The position numbers were made by a program, and so were the translations under genes. This document shows, piece by piece, positions 1 to 5,424 of a stretch of 6,812 nt of DNA (positions are counted from its first letter, which is position 1; each line of letters starts with the position of its first letter). The notes under the pieces were generated by a model that saw nothing but the letters and a program-made list of their open reading frames with translations, ran no database searches and was not told where the DNA came from. Source of the DNA: Clostridia bacterium. GTDB taxonomy: Bacteria; Bacillota; Clostridia; Christensenellales; Aristaeellaceae. The stretch is taken from assembly GCA_016296675.1 (NCBI GenBank), contig JAEDIV010000137.1, positions 1-6,812 of the forward strand, given 5' to 3'.

Positions 1-1098
1 AGAACTGAAATTGCCGGCAACCATACCGACCACAATTTCGGCTGCGTGCTGGCCGCCAGCGTGGATCTGGATACTGTTGCAGTCGCGAGAAAAACCGACA
101 ATAATATCGTGACCTTGTATTCAGAAGGCTATGACAAGCCCTTCTGCGTGGATGTAAGCGATTTAAGCGTTCATATGGACGAAAAGGAAACCACCTTTGC
201 GCTTATCCGCGGCGTCGCGGCATGCCTTAAGGAAGAGGGCTATCAGGTCGGCGGCTTTGAAGCGTGCGTCACTTCCACCGTTTTGAGCGGAAGCGGCCTT
301 TCGTCTTCCGCTGCGTTTGAAGTGCTGCTCGTCGCTATCAACGATGCGCTTTACAACGGATGGACTGTTCCGGCGGAGCTGAACGCGAAAATCAGCCAGA
401 GAGCGGAAAACCGCTATTTCCTTAAGCCCTGCGGACTTATGGATCAGATGGCCAGCGCTGTCGGCGGCCTGGTGACCATTGACTTTGCCGGAGGCGATGC
501 AAAGGTCGAAGCGATCAGCTACGACTTTTCCGCCAAGGGATATTCGCTTTGCGTCGTCAGCGCAGGCGGCGACCACGGAAATCTCACGAACGAATACGCA
601 GCTGTTCCCGCGGAAATGAAGGCGGTTGCAAAAGCTTTGGGCGCAGAGGTTTTAAGAGACGTTATAGACAAGGTGGAAGAGGAGATTCCGAACCTCAAGG
701 GCAAGGTTTCCGACCGCTCCATCCTTCGCGCGCTTCACTTTGTAGATGAAAATGCGCGCGTAGGCGAAATGGTAAAAGCGCTTAAAAACGACGATCTTCC
801 CGCGTTTTTGCGCGGCATCATCGAGTCCGGCGAGAGCAGCTGGAAGCTGCTTCAGAATCTGTGCGTGCCCGGACGCGAAAATCAGGAAATGATGCTTGCG
901 CTTGAAATGTCCAAGCGTATACTTAGTGGCAAAGGCGGTGCATGGCGCATTCACGGCGGCGGCTTTGCCGGAACGATTCTCGCGTTTGTTCCCAAGACGA
1001 TGGTGAACGAATACAAGGAAAAGATGAATGCCGTATTCGGCGAAAACGCTGTAAAGAGCCTGTATGTGCGTCCGGAAGGCGCCGTGTGGCTGAAATAA
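1..1098 (+). CDS. galK: Galactokinase-like GHMP kinase, 5' end outside window
   Basis: The reading frame is open from base 1, so the gene begins upstream; 365 residues are visible. The GTG at base 46 lies inside a conserved motif and is not the start. GHMP-kinase motifs appear in order: the N-terminal galactokinase signature (GRTEIAGNHTDHN, bases about 1-39), the ATP-binding loop GSGLSSSAAFE (about 289-321), the CGLMDQ block (430-447) whose Asp at 442-444 matches the catalytic Asp of galactokinases, and the C-terminal glycine motif IHGGGFAG (949-972). The family phosphorylates galactose at C1 with ATP in the cytoplasm (Leloir pathway). The signature reads GNHTDH instead of the classical GEHTDY, so a sugar contact differs and the substrate is less certain than the family. 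No other Leloir gene is visible. The gene ends at a TAA, 117 bases before tsaE, without a typical terminator. Confidence 0.85.
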   Translation, partial: RTEIAGNHTDHNFGCVLAASVDLDTVAVARKTDNNIVTLYSEGYDKPFCVDVSDLSVHMDEKETTFALIRGVAACLKEEGYQVGGFEACVTSTVLSGSGLSSSAAFEVLLVAINDALYNGWTVPAELNAKISQRAENRYFLKPCGLMDQMASAVGGLVTIDFAGGDAKVEAISYDFSAKGYSLCVVSAGGDHGNLTNEYAAVPAEMKAVAKALGAEVLRDVIDKVEEEIPNLKGKVSDRSILRALHFVDENARVGEMVKALKNDDLPAFLRGIIESGESSWKLLQNLCVPGRENQEMMLALEMSKRILSGKGGAWRIHGGGFAGTILAFVPKTMVNEYKEKMNAVFGENAVKSLYVRPEGAVWLK

Positions 1099-1116
1099 AA
1101 GATGAAGCGGACTGTG

Positions 1117-1179
1117 TTTTACCGCCGGAGGCAGCCTTTTTAGGAAGACTTCGGCGGTGAAACATGCGGATATGCCGCC
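1117..1179 (+). repeat. Overlapping GC-rich inverted repeats between galK and tsaE
   Basis: The arm at 1117-1127 (TTTTACCGCCG) pairs with 1152-1162 (CGGCGGTGAAA), giving 11 pairs with one G-U and a 24-base loop. A second small hairpin is formed by GCGG 1166-1169 and CCGC 1175-1178. The GGCGG at 1153-1157 could instead pair with CCGCC at 1175-1179, so the two foldings exclude each other. No T-run follows the long stem, so it is not a standard rho-independent terminator. It may stabilise the galK transcript end or act as a partial attenuator before tsaE; that role is inferred. Confidence 0.45.
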
Positions 1180-1215
1180 TTGATACCTTATACAGATCAG
1201 TTGCGAGGAGAAAAC

Positions 1216-1689
1216 ATGTATTTTACGCGGAACAGCGATGAGACCTTTTTGTTTGCTTCCGCCGTCGGCCAGCACCTTTTGCCCGGCGATACCGTACTTT
1301 TATACGGCGATCTCGGCGCGGGCAAGAGCGTGTTTGCGCGCGGCTGCGCGCGTGCGCTGGGCGTTCGGGATGAAATGGCCAGCCCGACGTTCACCCTCAT
1401 GCAGCCCTATAAAGGGAAAGACAACATAAATGTGTATCATTTTGACCTTTACAGAATTCAGGACGAGGACGAATTTTTCGCTTCCGGCCTTCAGGATCAC
1501 ATCGGAACGGACGGCGTTTCCCTGATCGAATGGCCGCAGCAGGCGGATGTATGCCCTGAAAGAAGAATTGAAATTGATATTCTGCGCGCGGAGGATTTTG
1601 ACGGGCGCGACATCGACATCAACATTTTCGGCATGGACGATCGGAAAGATAAGATTCTTATGTCCCTTTGCCGATGGGAGAGTATATAG
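1216..1689 (+). CDS. tsaE: tRNA t6A biosynthesis ATPase TsaE (YjeE/YdiB family)
   Basis: The product has 157 residues, the usual size for this family. TsaE is the P-loop ATPase that works with TsaB and TsaD to form threonylcarbamoyl-adenosine at A37 of ANN-decoding tRNAs in the cytoplasm. The Walker A loop is GDLGAGKS (residues 31-38), with Ser in place of the more usual Thr. It is followed by the SPTFTL switch segment (56-61), the YHFDLYR block (74-80) and IEWP (104-107), all typical of TsaE. I chose ATG 1216 because GAGGAG at 1205-1210 lies five bases upstream; the in-frame TTG at 1180 has no such site and would add 12 unconserved residues. The gene ends three bases before tsaB, which indicates an operon. 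Confidence 0.95.
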   Translation: MYFTRNSDETFLFASAVGQHLLPGDTVLLYGDLGAGKSVFARGCARALGVRDEMASPTFTLMQPYKGKDNINVYHFDLYRIQDEDEFFASGLQDHIGTDGVSLIEWPQQADVCPERRIEIDILRAEDFDGRDIDINIFGMDDRKDKILMSLCRWESI

Positions 1690-1692
1690 ATT

Positions 1693-2397
1693 ATGATTCT
1701 CGGTATTGATACTTCCGGACCTGCCTGCTCGGTTGCGCTGACAAAGGACGGCGCGCTGATTCAGGAAATTGTGATGAATACCGCTTTGACGCATTCTGAA
1801 ACGCTGATGCCGGCGATTGAGCGCGTGATGGAGAGCGCAAATGCGCATACCTCTGAACTCGACGCAATCGCCGTTATTGCCGGGCCCGGCTCTTTTACGG
1901 GCGTGAGAATCGGCGTTTGCGCAGGTCGCGCGCTGGCGCATGCTTCAAATGTGCCTGTTTGCCGCATAAACTCGCTGGAAGCGTTGGCAGCCGGCGCGCC
2001 CAATGCAAGAGGATGTGTATGTCCGATTCTGGATGCAAGGCGCATGCAGGTGTATTCGGCTGCGTTCAGATGCGCTGCCGACGGATTGCCCGAGCGCATT
2101 TTGGCGGATGACGCCAGAAAGCTCACCGATTTCCTTTCGATGCTTCCGGAAAATGAAGATCTGTATTTTACCGGCGACGGCGTTTTGGTTCATGAACAGG
2201 CGATCCGCGAAATTCTTGGGGAAAGAGCGTATTTTGCGCCCTTGCATCAGAGAATTCTGCGTGCGTCAAGCGCCTGTTTTCTTGCGGAATACAAAAAGGA
2301 CGAATGGATGAAATACGACCGGCTTACGCCCATCTATCTTCGTGCGCCGCAGGCTGAAAGGGAAAGAAACGAAAAGCTTTCGAGGCAGAAGGTATGA
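1693..2397 (+). CDS. tsaB: tRNA t6A biosynthesis protein TsaB (YeaZ/YdiC family)
   Basis: The product has 234 residues, close to the roughly 230 usual for the family. TsaB is an ASKHA-fold protein without catalytic activity of its own; it pairs with TsaD and recruits TsaE to make t6A on tRNA. Visible hallmarks are the N-terminal strand with IDTS (residues 5-8), HSETLMPAI (34-42) and the strongly conserved GPGSFTGVRIG (64-74). The start is ATG 1693, with a GGGAG stretch at 1676-1680 at a somewhat long distance, so translation may be helped by coupling to tsaE three bases upstream. The stop TGA overlaps the rimI start in an ATGA junction, typical of translational coupling. TsaB needs TsaD to function, and tsaD is not in this window. 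Confidence 0.95.
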   Translation: MILGIDTSGPACSVALTKDGALIQEIVMNTALTHSETLMPAIERVMESANAHTSELDAIAVIAGPGSFTGVRIGVCAGRALAHASNVPVCRINSLEALAAGAPNARGCVCPILDARRMQVYSAAFRCAADGLPERILADDARKLTDFLSMLPENEDLYFTGDGVLVHEQAIREILGERAYFAPLHQRILRASSACFLAEYKKDEWMKYDRLTPIYLRAPQAERERNEKLSRQKV

Positions 2398-2882
2398 TAA
2401 GTTTTGTCATCCGGCCACTCACCCTGCGTGACGCGGATCAGGCATACGCCCTTTTACGCGATTCTTTTTCCATGCCCGGAGAGTATCAGGATATGCTTGA
2501 TAATCTTTCCAATCCGATAACCCGCGCGCTGGGCCTCTTTGACGGGGAAACCATGATCGGCTACGGCGCGTTCTGGCTCCTTATGGAGGAGGCGCACGTT
2601 ACGCATGTGGCGATTCATAAAAACATGCGCAGGCAGGGCCTGGGGAATAAAATGATGGCTGCGCTCATTCAGCATGCGTCCGATTGCGGAGCAAGGTTTA
2701 TGGAGCTTGAGTGCAGGCGGGGAAACGAGGCGGCCTTGTCCATGTATCATAAGCTTGGATTTCTGCGCGTAGGATTCAAAAAGAATTATTATCCGGATAC
2801 GAATGAGGATGCGGTTGTGCTGGCGCTGATTTCGCTGCCCGCGCCGAATGAAGAAAACGATCCGTTTCTTACACAAGAATAG
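2394..2882 (+). CDS. rimI: GNAT N-acetyltransferase, RimI type
   Basis: The product has 162 residues with one GNAT domain over about residues 4-147. RimI uses acetyl-CoA to acetylate the N-terminal amine of ribosomal protein S18, and RimI homologues are regularly encoded with tsaB and tsaE. The acetyl-CoA loop is RRQGLG (residues 79-84). E106 and Y118 keep the spacing of the Glu103/Tyr115 pair proposed as base and acid in Salmonella RimI. The block N111 to F123 (NEAALSMYHKLGF) and the YYPDTNEDA segment (132-140) are characteristic of RimI. The start ATG overlaps the tsaB stop by four bases, with GAGG at 2382-2385 eight bases upstream. The last 15 or so residues are a short acidic tail without obvious function. 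The substrate in this organism is inferred from family membership. Confidence 0.88.
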   Translation: MISFVIRPLTLRDADQAYALLRDSFSMPGEYQDMLDNLSNPITRALGLFDGETMIGYGAFWLLMEEAHVTHVAIHKNMRRQGLGNKMMAALIQHASDCGARFMELECRRGNEAALSMYHKLGFLRVGFKKNYYPDTNEDAVVLALISLPAPNEENDPFLTQE

Positions 2883-2901
2883 GAATCAAAACGGAATTTC
2901 G

Positions 2902-2930
2902 CATACAAATTTACATTGACAGTATATAAT
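2902..2930 (+). promoter_or_regulatory. Probable sigma-A-type promoter for the hydrolase-MurF-Ddl unit
   Basis: A perfect TATAAT lies at 2925-2930 in an AT-rich stretch. The hexamer 17 bases upstream (CATACA, 2902-2907) matches the -35 consensus at only three positions. The consensus-like TTGACA at 2916-2921 is only three bases from the -10, too close to serve it. Placement in the 89-base gap after rimI, in contrast to tight spacing elsewhere, supports an independent promoter here. The exact -35 is uncertain. Confidence 0.45.
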
Positions 2931-2957
2931 AAAAAGTTGTCTGCATTTTAGATTGAC

Positions 2958-2963
2958 AGGAGG
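2958..2963 (+). promoter_or_regulatory. Consensus ribosome binding site supporting a TTG start
   Basis: AGGAGG lies eight bases before TTG 2972. The first in-frame ATG (2999) is nine codons later and lacks such a site, and the residues in between fit the first strand of an alpha/beta hydrolase. This decides for the TTG start. Confidence 0.8.
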
Positions 2964-2971
2964 CGTTTTTC

Positions 2972-3751
2972 TTGATCTTTGAGGGTTCTCTCGGAAAAAT
3001 GCATTATGAGGTTGCCGGATCAGGAGAAAGAACGCTTCTTCTTTTGCACGGCTGGGGCGGAAGCACGGAAAACTGGATTCCCGTCGTGCGCGATTTTCAG
3101 AAGGATTTCCGCGTGGTGAACGTGGATTTTCCGGGCTTTGGCCAAAGTCCCGAGCCCGAGACGCCCTGGTCGGTTACGGAGTATGCCAAACTCACGCTTG
3201 AGTTTATTCATTCGCTTGGCGTAGACACCGTGTATGTGATGGCGCATTCCTTCGGCGGGCGCGTTGCGCTTATGATTTCCCAAATGGAAAGCGGCGTGAT
3301 TTCCAAGCAGGTTCTGACCGGCGCGGCAGGCCTTCCGCCGAAAAAGAGCCTGACGCAGAAGGCGGTCGGCGGCGTTATCCATGCGCTCAACAGCATCATG
3401 GACAACAGCCTTACGAGAAAACTGTTTGGCGATGAGAAGGTTAAAGCGCTCAGAAACAAGGTCAGAAGCATGCTTGGATCCAGCGATTATAAAAAAGCGT
3501 CGCCGATGATGCGGGAAACGTTCAAGCTGGTCATCCAACAGGATCTGACCGATTGCTTAAAGAGCGTTTCTGCGTCCACGCTCCTTATCTGGGGCGAAAA
3601 CGACACCGCGACTCCGCTCTGGATGGGTCAGACGATGGAAAAGGAAATCAGGGATGCAGGCCTTGTCGTGTTTGAAAATGCGGGCCATTTCGCATATCTT
3701 GAGCAATATCCGCGCTTTAAGGCGATTTGCGAAAAATTCCTGATCGGCTAA
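2972..3751 (+). CDS. Alpha/beta hydrolase (MhpC-like serine hydrolase)
   Basis: The product has 259 residues, the normal length for a single-domain alpha/beta hydrolase, with no signal peptide or membrane segment, so it is probably cytoplasmic. The oxyanion-hole motif HGWGG is at residues 26-30. VDFPGFGQS (51-59) follows, as in many family members. The nucleophile elbow is AHSFGG with Ser93, and the other triad residues are Asp211 (in WGENDTATP) and His239 (in NAGHF). All three catalytic residues are present, so the enzyme should be active as an esterase, thioesterase, amidase or similar; the sequence does not tell which. A lid-like region lies between about residues 118 and 185. It starts with TTG behind a consensus ribosome binding site and is the first gene of a unit with a MurF-like and a Ddl-like gene, which suggests work on a cell-wall or peptide-linked substrate. 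That link is inferred. Confidence 0.88.
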   Translation: MIFEGSLGKMHYEVAGSGERTLLLLHGWGGSTENWIPVVRDFQKDFRVVNVDFPGFGQSPEPETPWSVTEYAKLTLEFIHSLGVDTVYVMAHSFGGRVALMISQMESGVISKQVLTGAAGLPPKKSLTQKAVGGVIHALNSIMDNSLTRKLFGDEKVKALRNKVRSMLGSSDYKKASPMMRETFKLVIQQDLTDCLKSVSASTLLIWGENDTATPLWMGQTMEKEIRDAGLVVFENAGHFAYLEQYPRFKAICEKFLIG

Positions 3752-3764
3752 TGGAGGAAACAAC

Positions 3765-5408
3765 ATGTGGTGGTTACTCATATGTGAAGAACTTGTCGTT
3801 TGCGCTTTAATGCTTGCGGCGTCCAGATATTTTATTCACATGCTGCAGCTGGAAAGCTATCAGCTGGACGGCTATATGCGCTGGCTCAAGAAGGATCCGG
3901 CCAATATGTTCGGCTGGACGTTCAGATGCGGCCTCATCGCATCCGTTGCGTTTTATGTGCTTCCGGTTGTGATTTCCATGTTTGTTACCGGGGAAAGACA
4001 GAGAAGCTCTGTGATTTCCGCCATTCTCATCATGGTGATTACAGCGGCATACTCCGCATGGATGATCTATAAGGATTTCCATCGCACGCAGAAAAAGCCG
4101 CTGGTGTTTACCAAGCGCGTAAAGCGTCTGTACGCGGTGCTTGCGGTCGCGTCGGTTGTGATGTTTGCGCTGATCACGCTCATCTTCGGAAGATATGATA
4201 CGGCCAATGCCAAGCGCGCGGTTCTGTGGCTCCCGCCTTATCTCATGCTTGCGGCGTGCCCCTATGTCGTGATGCTGGCAGGATATCTGGCAAAGCCCAT
4301 TGAGGAGAAGATCAACCGTTCTTTCTTTGTCAAGGCGCAGTCGAAGCTTGACTCCTTAAAGCAGATGAAGAAAATCGGCATCACCGGCAGCTATGGAAAA
4401 ACCTCCACCAAATACTGCCTTGCCGCGATCCTTTCTGAAAAATACAAGGTGTTCTACCCGAAGGCTTCCATCAATACGCCCATGGGCCTGTCCAAAGTCA
4501 TCAATGATGAGCTGACGGACGATATGGATGTGTTCATTGCCGAGATGGGCGCGCGCCATGTGGGCGATATCAAGGAACTGGTTGAGCTTGTACATCCGGA
4601 ATACGGCATGATTACAAGCGTTGGCCCGCAGCATCTTGAAACCTTTAAAACCGTGGAAACGGTTGCCAAAACCAAGTATGAACTGATCGAAGGCCTTCCC
4701 AAGAGCGGAAAAGCGTTCTTCGCTGCCGACGGCGCTGAAGTTGATAAGCTGCACGACATGTGCAAAATCAATAAGTTCCGCGCGGGCATGGGCGACGGCT
4801 ATCTGGATATGCGCGTCGAGGATATCGAGGTCGGCTCTTTCGGAAGCAGATTTACCCTGATTGAATCGGACGGAAGCAGCATCCGCGTAGAAACCAAGCT
4901 GCTCGGCCGCCACAATATTTCTAACATCGTGCTTTGCTGTCAGGTTGCGCGTGAAATCGGCATGACGCTTCCTGAAATTGCCGAGGGCGTAAAGCGCATC
5001 AAGCCTGTCAAGCATCGCCTTCAGTTGATCCCGGGCGCGATGAACGTTATTGACGATGCGTTCAACTCAAACCCCGTAGGCGCGAAGGAAGCGCTGAATG
5101 TGTTGCATTCCTTCCCGGGCCGCCACCTGATCGTTACGCCCGGTTTTGTTGAGATGGGCGAAAACGAAGACAAGTTCAATTATGAGCTTGGCAGGCAGAT
5201 CGCCGAAACCTGCGATGCGGCGATTCTGGTAGGCCCGAGGCATACCTCCCCCATCAGACAGGGCATGATGGACCGCGGATTTGATGCGAAGAACATCGTC
5301 GTTGTAAATACGCTCGATGATGCCAGCAAGTATATTCCTGCTTTCGCATCCAACGGCGATGCCGTGCTTTTTGAAAACGATCTTCCGGACAATTACACCG
5401 AAAAATAG
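3765..5408 (+). CDS. Mur ligase (MurF-like) with N-terminal membrane domain
   Basis: The product has 547 residues, against about 450 for usual MurF. Residues 1 to about 180 contain hydrophobic stretches near 4-27, 54-74, 83-101, 122-142 and 152-175, with basic linkers, so this part is probably membrane-embedded. The ligase part follows: ATP loop ITGSYGKTST (206-215), EMGARH (260-265) and HLE (290-292) as in MurF, K302 at the position of the carbamylated lysine of Mur ligases, GRHNISN (381-387) and DDAFNSNP (430-437) at the start of the C-terminal domain. MurF joins D-Ala-D-Ala to UDP-MurNAc-tripeptide. The usual N-terminal UDP-substrate domain is not recognisable here, and the C-terminus reads LFENDLPDNY rather than the KGS-type ending of MurF. 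GGAGG at 3753-3757 lies seven bases before the ATG. The downstream Ddl-like gene supports a role in peptide ligation near the membrane. The exact substrate is unknown. Confidence 0.85.
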   Translation: MWWLLICEELVVCALMLAASRYFIHMLQLESYQLDGYMRWLKKDPANMFGWTFRCGLIASVAFYVLPVVISMFVTGERQRSSVISAILIMVITAAYSAWMIYKDFHRTQKKPLVFTKRVKRLYAVLAVASVVMFALITLIFGRYDTANAKRAVLWLPPYLMLAACPYVVMLAGYLAKPIEEKINRSFFVKAQSKLDSLKQMKKIGITGSYGKTSTKYCLAAILSEKYKVFYPKASINTPMGLSKVINDELTDDMDVFIAEMGARHVGDIKELVELVHPEYGMITSVGPQHLETFKTVETVAKTKYELIEGLPKSGKAFFAADGAEVDKLHDMCKINKFRAGMGDGYLDMRVEDIEVGSFGSRFTLIESDGSSIRVETKLLGRHNISNIVLCCQVAREIGMTLPEIAEGVKRIKPVKHRLQLIPGAMNVIDDAFNSNPVGAKEALNVLHSFPGRHLIVTPGFVEMGENEDKFNYELGRQIAETCDAAILVGPRHTSPIRQGMMDRGFDAKNIVVVNTLDDASKYIPAFASNGDAVLFENDLPDNYTEK

Positions 5409-5424
5409 AAAGGAAGCAGCTTTT

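Noticed and set aside
1180..1215. An upstream TTG start for tsaE.
   Set aside because: It lacks a ribosome binding site, and the 12 extra residues include the translated GAGGAG of the true site.
652..1275. A 207-codon open frame on the - strand opposite the galactokinase-like gene.
   Set aside because: It lies opposite a gene with clear motifs, has no recognisable domain, and is best explained as a shadow of codon bias in the real frame.
2851..2870. An AT-rich inverted repeat near the end of rimI as a possible terminator.
   Set aside because: The stem is short, AT-rich with a bulge and a 3-base loop, lies inside the coding region, and has no T-run after it.
2916..2930. TTGACA 2916-2921 and TATAAT 2925-2930 as a matched promoter pair.
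   Set aside because: The spacer is only three bases, where about 17 are needed; at most the TATAAT is used with a weaker -35.
4356..5015. A 219-codon open frame on the - strand opposite the Mur ligase.
   Set aside because: The opposite frame carries all Mur ligase motifs; this one shows no domain and no plausible ribosome binding site in an intergenic context.
5317..5424. A longer N-terminus for the Ddl-like protein from an upstream in-frame start.
   Set aside because: It would overlap the end of the MurF-like gene by more than 90 bases, lies before the conserved first Ddl strand, and ignores the good ribosome binding site before ATG 5425.
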